DNA from: DATARH01 sp963712835
Lineage (GTDB): Bacteria; Pseudomonadota; Alphaproteobacteria; ATCC43930; CGMCC-115725
DNA: 64,000 nt
Assembly (NCBI GenBank): GCA_963712835.1
Contig: CAVQJJ010000008.1
Location: 1-64,000, forward strand
Direction of reading: 5' to 3'
Shown: one piece after another, positions 7,696 to 15,340 of the stretch
How positions within the stretch are numbered: position 1 is the first letter of the stretch
How the letters are laid out: each line of letters starts with the position of its first letter
The notes under the pieces: generated by a model
What the model was told of the DNA's origin: nothing
The model's input: the letters and a program-made list of their open reading frames with translations, nothing else
Database searches by the model: none
Position numbers and translations under genes: made by a program

Positions 7696-8796
7696 ATGAG
7701 GGACAGCCGAGGTCCGGTGCCGGGTCCGGGCATCCTCGATATCGCCCCTTATGTGGGCGGCGATGCCAGGCTTGAAGGCTTCGACAAGCCGATCCGGCTC
7801 GCCTCCAACGAAAGCGCGCTCGGGCCGAGCCCCAAGGCGATTGCCGCCTATCGCGCGCTTTCCGGTGATATCCACCGCTACCCCGACGGCTCGGCGGACA
7901 AGTTGCGGCACGCGATCGGCGAGCATTACGGGCTCGATCCGGCGCGCATCGTCTGCGGCTCCGGCTCCGACGAGCTGATCGGCCTCTTGCAGCGCGCCTA
8001 TTCCGGCCCCGGCACCGAGGTCCTCTACAGCCGTCACGGTTTTCTGATGTACCCGATCGGCGCGCAGGCAGCCGGTGCAACTCCGGTAGCCGCGCCCGAG
8101 CGCGACCTCACCGCCGATGTCGATGCGATCCTCGCGCGGGTGACCGAGCATACCCGGCTGGTCTTCATCGCCAATCCGAACAACCCAACCGGCACCTATC
8201 TACCGGCCAGCGAGGTGGCCCGCCTTCATGCCGGGCTGCCGCCCAACGTCGTGCTGGCGATCGACGCGGCCTATGCCGAGTTCGTCAACCGCAACGACTA
8301 CGAACCCGGCGTCAGGCTCGTCGACGCCGCCGAAAACGTCGTTATGCTTCGGACATTCTCGAAGATTTTTGCGCTTGCTGGCCTGCGCCTCGGTTGGGGC
8401 TATTTCCCGCCGGCGATCGCTGACGTGCTGAACCGCATCCGGGGGCCGTTCAACGTCAATGCCGCGGCGCTCGCCGCCGGCGTCGCCGCGCTCAACGACA
8501 CCGAGTTGCTGGAAAAGGCGCGCGCGCATAACGACCGCTGGCAGCCCTGGCTCAACGAGCGGCTCGCCGCGCTTGGCCTTGATCCGACCCCGAGCGTCGG
8601 CAATTTCGTGCTGCCGCGTTTCGCGGAGAGCGGCAAGCATACCGCGGCGGCGGCCTTCGCCTTTCTGCAGGCGCGCGGCATCCTCACCCGCAGGATGAAT
8701 GCCTACGGCCTGCCCCACCACATCCGCATCACCGTCGGCACCGGCGAAGAGAACGAAAAAGTCGCCGCGACGCTTGCCGAGTTCATGGCTTCCTAA
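7696..8796 (+). CDS. hisC: histidinol-phosphate/aromatic aminotransferase HisC
   Basis: A 366-residue PLP aminotransferase of fold type I. Visible landmarks: RLASNESALGPSP near the N terminus, FIANPNNPTGTY around 158-168, D190-A-A-Y193, the PLP lysine K223 in FSKIFALAGLRLGW, and the C-terminal HHIRITVGT. HisC converts imidazole acetol phosphate in histidine synthesis, and in this gene order probably also transaminates prephenate or aromatic keto acids. It sits between chorismate mutase and tyrA with very short gaps, so an aromatic amino acid role is likely. ATG 7696 was chosen over upstream in-frame starts because those overlap the previous gene. Confidence 0.93.
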   Translation: MRDSRGPVPGPGILDIAPYVGGDARLEGFDKPIRLASNESALGPSPKAIAAYRALSGDIHRYPDGSADKLRHAIGEHYGLDPARIVCGSGSDELIGLLQRAYSGPGTEVLYSRHGFLMYPIGAQAAGATPVAAPERDLTADVDAILARVTEHTRLVFIANPNNPTGTYLPASEVARLHAGLPPNVVLAIDAAYAEFVNRNDYEPGVRLVDAAENVVMLRTFSKIFALAGLRLGWGYFPPAIADVLNRIRGPFNVNAAALAAGVAALNDTELLEKARAHNDRWQPWLNERLAALGLDPTPSVGNFVLPRFAESGKHTAAAAFAFLQARGILTRRMNAYGLPHHIRITVGTGEENEKVAATLAEFMAS

Positions 8797-9681
8797 ATGA
8801 GTGAAAAACTTTTCGACCGGGTCGCGATCATCGGGATCGGGCTCATCGGCTCGTCGCTGGCGCGCGTCATCCGCCGCGACAACCCGACGACACACATCGT
8901 TGCCTGCGCCCGCCGCGCCGAGACGCTGGACGCGGTGCGCCGCCTCAAGATCGCCGACGAAGCCACCGACCACGCTGCCGCCGCGGTCGCCGGCGCCGAT
9001 CTCGTCGTGCTGGCGACGCCGCTCTCCGCCTATGCCGAGATCGCCGGCAAGATCGCGCCGGCCTTGAAGCCCGGTGCGATCGTCACCGATGTCGGCTCGG
9101 TCAAGGAGCAGGCGATCCGCGATATCAAGCCGCTCTTGCCGAAGGGCGTGCATTTCGTCCCCGGCCACCCGGTCGCCGGCACCGAGCACTCCGGCCCCGA
9201 GGCCGGCTTTGCCGAGATGTTCGCCGACCGCTGGTGCATCCTGACGCCGCTCGACGGCGGCGACCCCGATGCGGTCGCCAAGGTGAAGGCGCTGTGGGAG
9301 CTGGCCAAGATGAAGGTCGTGACGATGCCGGCCGAGCACCACGACCGGGTGCTGGCGATGACCTCGCACCTGCCGCACCTTATCGCCTACACAATTGTCG
9401 GCACCGCGACCGCGCTCGGCGACGACCTCAAATCCGAGGTCATCGCGTTTTCCGCCGGCGGCTTTCGCGACTTCACCCGCATCGCCGCGTCCGACCCGGT
9501 GATGTGGCGCGACATCTTTTTGAAGAACCGCGAGGCTGTGCTCGACGTCATCCAGCGCTTCAGTGAGGATCTAACGGCACTGCAGCGCGCGATCCGCCGC
9601 GGCGAAGGCGACACGCTCGAGGACTGGTTCACCCGCACCCGCGCCATCCGCCGTTCGGTGATCGAGGCCAAGCAGGCGTAA
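8797..9681 (+). CDS. tyrA: prephenate/arogenate (cyclohexadienyl) dehydrogenase
   Basis: A 294-residue NAD(P)-dependent dehydrogenase for tyrosine synthesis. The N-terminal nucleotide site is IIGIGLIGSSLARVIRR; later blocks are TDVGSVKEQAI, PGHPVAGTEHSGPEAG and MTSHLPHLIAY, all characteristic of TyrA. The start ATG directly abuts the hisC stop (TAAATG). There is no fused chorismate mutase or ACT domain, which fits a separate mutase gene upstream. A double hairpin that overlaps the stop codon probably ends the operon. Confidence 0.94.
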   Translation: MSEKLFDRVAIIGIGLIGSSLARVIRRDNPTTHIVACARRAETLDAVRRLKIADEATDHAAAAVAGADLVVLATPLSAYAEIAGKIAPALKPGAIVTDVGSVKEQAIRDIKPLLPKGVHFVPGHPVAGTEHSGPEAGFAEMFADRWCILTPLDGGDPDAVAKVKALWELAKMKVVTMPAEHHDRVLAMTSHLPHLIAYTIVGTATALGDDLKSEVIAFSAGGFRDFTRIAASDPVMWRDIFLKNREAVLDVIQRFSEDLTALQRAIRRGEGDTLEDWFTRTRAIRRSVIEAKQA

Positions 9682-9722
9682 TCGCCCAGGGGCGATTACG
9701 CCTGCCCCGGCGAAAGCCGGGG
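9672..9722. terminator. Double hairpin after tyrA, between convergent genes
   Basis: A perfect 15-bp inverted repeat (9672-9686 with 9691-9705, loop CAGG) includes the tyrA stop codon. It is followed at once by CCCCGGC-GAAA-GCCGGGG (9705-9722), a stable hairpin with a GAAA tetraloop. No U-run follows, so it may act in both directions by structure or be a palindromic repeat; it separates tyrA from the convergent DUF2125 gene. Confidence 0.6.
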
Positions 9723-9743
9723 CCTCGTGAAGCTATCGCAAAC

Positions 9744-10763
9744 TCACCAATCGATGCGTGGTGCCGGCCCGAGTTTCGCGGGGCCCAGATACATCTCGCC
9801 GTTCTGAATGGTGAACGATGCGGCGATTTCCGGGCGGCCGTCGGGGCCGGTCTTGGCCAGCATCGCCAGCGCCAGGCGGGCGATGCGCGCGTCGCTCGCC
9901 TTGACCCGCCCCGCCGCGACCAGCGCGTTCAGCAACTGGTCGAACCCCGAGACCCCGCCGGAGAACCCGCCGATCGGCTGCAAATCGCTGTCGAGCGCCA
10001 GCGTGCCGGTGCCGTTGATCTCCATGTCGCCCCAGCGCAGATCGAGGTGGTCGAGCTCGATCGTGCCGCCGCTTTCGCGCCATTGCTGGGCGGCTGGGCG
10101 CAGCGGCCCGGAGGGGAACTCACCCATCAGCGTCACGCCGAAGCCGATATCGTCGATCTTTGGGTTGAGCCCCGGAGGCGGCGCCGGCAGCCCCAAATCC
10201 TTCACCTCAAGGGCAAAGGCGAGCCCCGTGTCGAGATGCGCCGCCGGCGCGCCGCCCGGCAGCGTCACCCAGGCGTTCAGCGCCCGCGCGCCGAGCGTCG
10301 CGATCGCGGTACCCTTGGGCTGGTACAGCGACAGCCAGATATTGGCGCCGCCGTCATTGCCGAGCGCGACCGCGCCGCTGCCGTGCTGCGCCTCGAGTTT
10401 GGCGAGCGGCGCCGCTGCGCTCCCCAGCGCAACGCCGAGCCCGTCTGCCGCGGAGAACCAGAAATTGCGGAAATTCCACGGCTTGAGACTGGCCGACAAG
10501 CTCGGCGCGGAAAGCTCGATGGGTGGGTTGCTCGCACCATCCTTCAGCGAGAAATTGCTCGCTTCCAATCGGAAGGATAATGGGTAGCCGGCGACACGCA
10601 GCGTCTGCCAGGTCACGTCGACCTTTTGCGTGCGCTCCGCCTCTTGCCACGCGAGCGCGGCTTTTTTGATCTTCGCGGCGGCCACCCACCAATAGGCGCT
10701 ATAGGCGCCGATCCCGATCACGAGGACGACACCCACGAGACGAAAGACCGTCGAGCGGCGCAT
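9744..10763 (-). CDS. DUF2125 domain-containing protein
   Basis: A 339-residue protein with an N-terminal membrane anchor (VFRLVGVVLVIGIGAYSAYWW) followed by a periplasmic domain typical of DUF2125: WQEAERTQKVDVTWQTLRVAGYP, then FRLEASNFSLKDGA and repeated beta-rich segments. Function is unknown. As I recall, the family is found mainly in alphaproteobacteria and commonly lies beside tyrA, as here. It converges on tyrA and diverges from the glutaredoxin-like gene at 10863. The C terminus ends in APRIDW. Confidence 0.9.
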   Translation of the reverse strand: MRRSTVFRLVGVVLVIGIGAYSAYWWVAAAKIKKAALAWQEAERTQKVDVTWQTLRVAGYPLSFRLEASNFSLKDGASNPPIELSAPSLSASLKPWNFRNFWFSAADGLGVALGSAAAPLAKLEAQHGSGAVALGNDGGANIWLSLYQPKGTAIATLGARALNAWVTLPGGAPAAHLDTGLAFALEVKDLGLPAPPPGLNPKIDDIGFGVTLMGEFPSGPLRPAAQQWRESGGTIELDHLDLRWGDMEINGTGTLALDSDLQPIGGFSGGVSGFDQLLNALVAAGRVKASDARIARLALAMLAKTGPDGRPEIAASFTIQNGEMYLGPAKLGPAPRIDW

Positions 10764-10862
10764 GCGGGGGTTATAGCGTGCATGACACGTCGCCAGAAGT
10801 GCGGGTTGACGCGCCCAGGCGGCTGCGCGTTACTGGCGCAGGACTGGCGAGCGGAGCGAAAC

Positions 10863-11630
10863 ATGCCCGACACGGCGCCGCTGAAGGCGTTCTGGCAGCC
10901 TGGTTGAACCAGCTGCCTGAGACTCAAGGAGTTTCTCTCGGTCCGTGGGATCGAGTTCGAATCGATCAATATCCTCACTGATCCGGCCGGCCGGGCCGAG
11001 CTTCAGCGCCTTGGCGCGCGCTCGATTCCGGTACTGTCGCGTGGCGACAAGTTCGTCTTCGCGCAGAACATCGCCCAGGTCGTCGCCTTTCTGAAGCTCA
11101 ACGAAAAGGCCGGGCCGGTCCTGACGCCGGCACAGCTTTACGAGCGCATGCAGCGCTATGTCGACGCGGCGCTGCGCATGATCCCGCAAATGCCCGACGA
11201 CCAGCTCGAGACCCAGACGCCGGGCCGGCCGCGGGCTTACGGTCGCCTGGCGCATCATATGTTCCGCATCTGCGAGGCATTTACCGAGGTCGCGGGCGGC
11301 AAGTTCTTCGCCCAGGCAATGCCGGGCGAGGTGCACAACCCGGCCGAGATGGCTTCGACCGCCGCGCTCACCGCCTACGGAAGCGGCGTCAAGGCCAAGG
11401 TCGAGAACTGGTGGGCCACGACCCCCGACAAGGACGCGCAGGCCGAGGTCGACACCTATTACGGCAGGCAAAAGCTGCACGAGGTTATGGAGCGCGCGAC
11501 CTGGCATATCGGCCAGCACACGCGGCAATGGGTCATGCTGCTCGGCATGCACGGCATCGCCGCCGACCGCCCGCTCTCGGACACCGATTTCGCCGACCTG
11601 CCGATGCCGAAACAGGTCTGGGACGACTGA
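10863..11630 (+). CDS. glutaredoxin-like/DinB-like fusion with in-frame TGA (candidate selenoprotein)
   Basis: Reading from ATG 10863 (GGAG ribosome site eight bases upstream) gives MPDTAPLKAFWQPG, then TGA at 10905-10907, then TSCLRLKEFLSVRGIEF in the same frame to the stop at 11630: 256 codons. Residues 1-80 resemble a glutaredoxin/GST N-terminal domain, with IPVL in place of the usual TVP. The rest is DinB-like, with HHMF and WHIGQHTRQ as likely metal histidines. As I recall, homologues have W-Q-P-G-C-T-S-C, so TGA replaces the first CxxC cysteine. The rest of the gene shows no decay. If TGA is read as selenocysteine, the product has 255 residues with a UxxC site. A conventional caller would start at 11148 and lose the redox domain. 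Alternatives are a recent nonsense mutation or a base error. Confidence 0.75.
10919..10935 (+). promoter_or_regulatory. Candidate bacterial SECIS-like stem-loop
   Basis: GAGACTC (10919-10925), loop AAG, GAGTTTC (10929-10935) form seven pairs including one G-U, starting 11 bases after the in-frame TGA. An alternative, longer fold pairs 10916-10922 with 10936-10941 around a larger loop. Spacing fits a bacterial selenocysteine insertion element, but the small loop is not the classical form, so this is only a candidate. Confidence 0.35.
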
Positions 11631-11705
11631 GTCGGAGAACGATCAAGCGCCGCTGCCGTTGTCTCTGCGTGGCCCGCTGGGGCGGGTTTGAACGCGGGTG
11701 ACGAT

Positions 11706-11915
11706 ATGACCGACGACGCACCGACCTCCGAGGCGACGACGCAGCAGACCGAGCCGGAGGTGATCGCTGGCATCGCTTCAGCCGAAGGTCAGCCCGAGAC
11801 TTATGATTTCGACGCCACGCCGCCGGCTGATCGGCGCGGTTGGACGCTGCTCGGTGGTGTCGCGCTGCTCGGCTTTGTCGTTGGCCTCGATATGACGGGG
11901 CGCCGCCGCCGCTAG
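11706..11915 (+). CDS. small single-pass membrane protein
   Basis: A 69-residue protein from ATG 11706. The first 45 residues are acidic and rich in T, E and P; then WTLLGGVALLGFVVGLDM forms one likely membrane segment, followed by a basic tail GRRRR that suggests the C terminus is cytoplasmic. No family recognised. It lies between the glutaredoxin-like gene and the PRC-barrel gene on the same strand. A TTG at 11688 is a possible earlier start. The ribosome site is weak, so certainty is moderate. Confidence 0.5.
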   Translation: MTDDAPTSEATTQQTEPEVIAGIASAEGQPETYDFDATPPADRRGWTLLGGVALLGFVVGLDMTGRRRR

Positions 11916-11972
11916 GGAACGCCGCGCTCGCCCCCGGTGTTCTGCGTTCTCCACTCCCTGGAGGATGCCCTC

Positions 11973-12353
11973 ATGGATACGATCATGCCGCCGCAATCAG
12001 AGGTCGCGACGGACGAAACCCACAATCTGATTTCGGCTGACAAGGTGGTCGGCACCGCCGTCTACAATCGAACCGGCGAGCGTTTGGGCTCGCTCTACGG
12101 CCTGATGATCAACAAGCTCAACGGTCAGGTCGCCTACGCGATCATGTCGTTTGGCGGCTTTCTCGGCCTCGGCGAGAGCTACCACCCGCTGCCCTGGCGC
12201 ATCTTGACTTATGACACCGGGCTTGGCGGCTACGTCGTCGATCTCGATCGTGAGCGGCTCGAAGCCGCGCCGCGCTATACTGCTGCTGACGAAATCGACT
12301 GGGGTACCTATGGCGGCCAGGTCGACAACTACTATCTGACGCCGCTCGCCTGA
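11973..12353 (+). CDS. PRC-barrel domain protein
   Basis: A 126-residue protein with one PRC-barrel: LISADKVVGTAVYNRTGERL, GSLYGLMINKLNGQVAYAIM, then SFGGFLGLGESYHPLPWRIL. The domain is shared by RimM and photosynthetic reaction centre H subunits; small stand-alone versions are common in alphaproteobacteria and are often linked with stress or membrane-surface functions, without a defined mechanism. The start at 11973 has GGAGG upstream; an in-frame ATG/GTG further up is not needed. C terminus ends in YYLTPLA. Confidence 0.85.
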   Translation: MDTIMPPQSEVATDETHNLISADKVVGTAVYNRTGERLGSLYGLMINKLNGQVAYAIMSFGGFLGLGESYHPLPWRILTYDTGLGGYVVDLDRERLEAAPRYTAADEIDWGTYGGQVDNYYLTPLA

Positions 12354-12391
12354 CGACGGGAACGCCGGGCAGAACTGCTCGGCTGGCGATT

Positions 12392-12461
12392 GTCATCGCG
12401 AGCGTGGCAACGCAACCTCGTGCCAGCACGAGATTGTTTCGCCGAATCCGCCCGCGATGAC
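12392..12461. repeat. Palindromic repeat element overlapping the chaC start
   Basis: GTCATCGCG at 12392-12400 pairs with CGCGATGAC at 12453-12461, with further imperfect pairing inside. It belongs to the same type as the element at 56458-56546. The right arm contains the ATG used as the chaC start. Confidence 0.6.
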
Positions 12462-13056
12462 CCTCGCCGAACCCGTCCTCACCTCGCCCTATCCGATCGA
12501 CCCGATGCCGCCCTGGGTCGTCGCGCTGCGCGAGAGTGCCGACCCGGTATGGCTATTTGCCTATGGCTCCTTGATGTGGAACCCGGAGCTGCGCTTCGCC
12601 GAGCGGCTGCCGGCGCGCGTCCATGGCTGGCATCGCAGCTTCTGCCTTTATTCGCCCGAATACCGCGGCACCCGCGAGAAGCCGGGGCTGGTGCTGGGCC
12701 TCGACCGCGGCGGCTCGTGCCGGGGCATCGCCTACCGCCTCTCGCCGGCGACCCTCGCCGCCGAGATCGATTATCTCTGGACGCGCGAGATGACCGGCTT
12801 CGTCTATCACATGACGCCGGTGCGAATCGTTACCGAGCGCGCCCCCACGCCGGGTTACGCGTTCACCGTGCGCCGCGATTCGCCTCACTACGCCGGCCGC
12901 CTCGCGCCAGAGACCGCGGCGCGCATCATTGCTGCGTCAAAAGGCGACCGCGGCACCGGCCGCGACTATCTCGCCCACACCGTGCGCCACCTGGAAGAAC
13001 TCGGCATCGCCGACGGCGCGTTACACCGGATCGAGCGCCTCGTCGCCGCGCTCTAG
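12457..13056 (+). CDS. chaC: gamma-glutamylcyclotransferase, ChaC type
   Basis: A 199-residue protein with the ChaC signature FAYGSLMWNPELRFAE near the N terminus and SPEYRGTREKPGLVLGL, followed by the C-terminal helix block DYLAHTVRHLEELGI. ChaC enzymes split glutathione to 5-oxoproline and Cys-Gly in the cytoplasm. The chosen ATG lies inside a palindromic repeat; an alternative is the ATG at 12508 (MPPWVVALRE), which would leave the domain whole. Next to a glutaredoxin-like gene two genes upstream, so a link to thiol metabolism is possible but not shown. Confidence 0.9.
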   Translation: MTLAEPVLTSPYPIDPMPPWVVALRESADPVWLFAYGSLMWNPELRFAERLPARVHGWHRSFCLYSPEYRGTREKPGLVLGLDRGGSCRGIAYRLSPATLAAEIDYLWTREMTGFVYHMTPVRIVTERAPTPGYAFTVRRDSPHYAGRLAPETAARIIAASKGDRGTGRDYLAHTVRHLEELGIADGALHRIERLVAAL

Positions 13057-13197
13057 CGTTTCCTTGCGCACCGCTCCCCCGGCCTCCACGAAAGCCGGGA
13101 CGCACGTTTCAGGTGTCTAGGGGCCCGGATAAGTGGGTATCGGCTTTCACCGGTACGACATATGCTTCCCTGTGAATTCAGGGGAGTACGCCTAGCC

Positions 13198-14391
13198 ATG
13201 AGTCTCAACGGCGTCGTCAATATCGAAGACCTGCACCAGATCGCGAAAAGGCGGCTGCCCAAGATCGCGTTCGATTTCATCGAGGGCGGGGTCGAGGACG
13301 AGCGCGCGTTGGAAACCAATCGCGCGGCGTTTCACAAGCATCAGTTGCTGCCGCGCTACCTGGTCGATGTCTCGAAGCGCGACCAGTCGCAAACCATCTT
13401 CGGCCGCAAGTTCAATTCGCCCTTCGGCATCTCGCCGACTGGCACCGCTGGCCTGTTCCGCCGCGGCGCCGACCTCATGCTCGCCGAGGCAGCGCGCGAC
13501 GCCAACATCCCCTACATCCAGTCGGGCGGCAGCAACGATTCGATGGAAGCCGCCGCCAAAGTGGCGCCGCACAACACCTGGTACCAGCTCTATGCCGCGC
13601 GCGACGGCAAGATCAGCGAGGACCTCGTGCGCCGCGCCGCCGATTGCGGGCTCGAAGGGTTGGTGCTGACCGTCGACGTGCCGGTGCGGCCGCGCCGCGA
13701 GCGCAACATCCGCAATGGCTTCGCGGCGATCCGCGGCACCTGGCTCAAGGCGGCGCTGAGCCTCAAGCCGGCGATCCTCGCCGAGGCGATGCAGCATCCG
13801 GGCTGGATCTGGGAATACGTCAGCCATGGCGGGACGCCCAATCTTGACAACTGGAAGCCCTACGCCAAGCCGGGCGCCACCGTCGACGAGATCGTCGACC
13901 TGTTCGGCACCAACACCCCGGCGCATGCGCAGACCTGGCGTGAGCTGGAGACCTACCGCAAGCTTTTCCCGCGCAACCTCATCGTCAAAGGGCTGATGAA
14001 CCCGTCCGACGCGATCCGGGCCGCCGACATCGGCTGCGAGGGGATCATCGTGTCGAACCACGGCGGACGGCAGCTCGACCAGGCGCCGGGTTCGCTCGAC
14101 GTGTTGCCGGCGATGCGAGCAACGGTCGGCGACCGCATGACGATCATGCTCGACAGCGGCGTGCGGCGCGGCGCCGACATCATCATCGCATTGTGCCTCG
14201 GGGCGCAGATGTGCACGTTCGGTCGGCCGACGCTCTACGGCGCGGTCGCCGGCGGGCTCGAGGGCATCAAGCTGGCGATCGACATCTTCCGCAGCGAGAT
14301 CGACCTGGTCATGGGGCAGATCGGCTGCCCCAGCCTCGACCAGCTCGGCCCCGACTTCCTCTGGCAGGACGATTACCGCCGGAACCGCTGA
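13198..14391 (+). CDS. FMN-dependent alpha-hydroxy acid dehydrogenase (LldD family)
   Basis: A 397-residue TIM-barrel flavoenzyme that oxidises 2-hydroxy acids such as L-lactate, mandelate or glycolate. Visible: an FMN-binding N-terminal PFGISPTGTAGLFRRGAD block, YQLYAARDG, LTVDVPVRPRRERNIRNG, the catalytic and binding segment IIVSNHGGRQLDQAPGS and DSGVRRGADIIIALCLGAQM near the end. ATG 13198 is preferred over an upstream in-frame start because the family begins here. No membrane segment. Substrate is uncertain; position at the head of a catabolic region suggests organic-acid use. Confidence 0.92.
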   Translation: MSLNGVVNIEDLHQIAKRRLPKIAFDFIEGGVEDERALETNRAAFHKHQLLPRYLVDVSKRDQSQTIFGRKFNSPFGISPTGTAGLFRRGADLMLAEAARDANIPYIQSGGSNDSMEAAAKVAPHNTWYQLYAARDGKISEDLVRRAADCGLEGLVLTVDVPVRPRRERNIRNGFAAIRGTWLKAALSLKPAILAEAMQHPGWIWEYVSHGGTPNLDNWKPYAKPGATVDEIVDLFGTNTPAHAQTWRELETYRKLFPRNLIVKGLMNPSDAIRAADIGCEGIIVSNHGGRQLDQAPGSLDVLPAMRATVGDRMTIMLDSGVRRGADIIIALCLGAQMCTFGRPTLYGAVAGGLEGIKLAIDIFRSEIDLVMGQIGCPSLDQLGPDFLWQDDYRRNR

Positions 14392-14415
14392 CCCTCACCC
14401 GCACCAGCCGGACTT

Positions 14416-14440
14416 CCCTCCCCCGCTGACGGGGGGAGGG
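14416..14440. terminator. GC hairpin between convergent genes
   Basis: CCCTCCCCCG (14416-14425), loop CTGA, CGGGGGGAGGG (14430-14440): about ten pairs with one bulged G. It lies between the convergent hydroxy-acid dehydrogenase and hydrolase genes and can serve either strand. It resembles the other CCCTCC/GGAGGG repeats in the window. Confidence 0.55.
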
Positions 14441-14443
14441 TCG

Positions 14444-15280
14444 CTACCGTCCCTGCCGGCGCAGGAAATCGATAAACGTCGCCGCAAGCAGGCCTTCCTT
14501 TGCGTCCCAATCGGCGAACGCCTCGTCGAGCGTCGCCCTCATCTCGGTGACGACCTCGTGGAATTCGGCATTGGGCATCAGCTGGTGGCAGGCAAAGCCG
14601 GCCGGCGGCGGGTGGACCGGATCCTTGCCGGGCGCGATGCAGGTCGGCATCGTCAGCGAGCGCAGCTCGGCGGGGCTGAGCCCGATCACCGGATGCTCCG
14701 TTCCGGCGTTGAAGGCGTCGCGCCAGCGTTCCATGCGGCTGATGAAATCGGTCGGGTTCATCGCCATCAACGTGTCGCGGCTGGCGGGGTTGGCGGCGAT
14801 AACCTCTTTCCAATGGTCGAGCTGGCACACCGCCGCCATGCCGCCAGCCTTCGCCGCCTCGATATGCGAGGTGTAATACTGGTTGGCGAGATGCACCGCG
14901 GCATGCTGACCACCGGTCACCCGCCACAAGAGCAAGCCGCGCACCGCCTCGGGGTGGCGCAGCGCCAGGATCAGCGCCAACCGGCACCCTGACGAGCTGC
15001 CGCCGATATACGCCGGCAGCGCGTCGAGCTTGCCGAGCAGCTCGTAGAGGTCTTCGGCCCATTCGTCGTTTTCGGATTCGCCGGTGATGGCGATGCCCGA
15101 GGCGCCGCAATTGCGTCGGTCGTAGACGACGACCCGGTAGCCGGCCGCGGCGATCTTCTGCGCCAGCGGCTTGACCGAGATGCCGCCGCGCCGCCCGCCG
15201 GGCTGCAGCGCGACAAACGGGCCGCGCTCGCCGAGGATTTCGTAGTCGATGTCGATGCCGCGGATTTGCGTAACGGGCAT
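14444..15280 (-). CDS. alpha/beta hydrolase
   Basis: A 278-residue alpha/beta-hydrolase-fold protein. The nucleophile elbow is YIGGSSSGCRLALIL (G-S-S-S-G); an oxyanion-type block FVALQPGGRRGG and YRVVVYDRRNCGASG precede it. MPTCIAPGKDPVHPPPAG gives a plausible acid region, and GFACHQLMPNAEF the C-terminal part. Substrate unknown. It follows the MFS transporter gene on the same strand by about 60 bases, so the two may form an uptake-and-hydrolysis pair. Confidence 0.88.
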   Translation of the reverse strand: MPVTQIRGIDIDYEILGERGPFVALQPGGRRGGISVKPLAQKIAAAGYRVVVYDRRNCGASGIAITGESENDEWAEDLYELLGKLDALPAYIGGSSSGCRLALILALRHPEAVRGLLLWRVTGGQHAAVHLANQYYTSHIEAAKAGGMAAVCQLDHWKEVIAANPASRDTLMAMNPTDFISRMERWRDAFNAGTEHPVIGLSPAELRSLTMPTCIAPGKDPVHPPPAGFACHQLMPNAEFHEVVTEMRATLDEAFADWDAKEGLLAATFIDFLRRQGR

Positions 15281-15340
15281 GGATTTCTCCCTGATCGCGA
15301 TTTATCTGCCCGCGATGTTAGCCGATCCGCACGCCGTCCT

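Noticed and set aside
11148..11630. Shorter DinB-like gene starting at ATG 11148
   Set aside because: Conserved-looking glutaredoxin sequence continues upstream in the same frame to ATG 10863 apart from one TGA; the short version has no ribosome site advantage.
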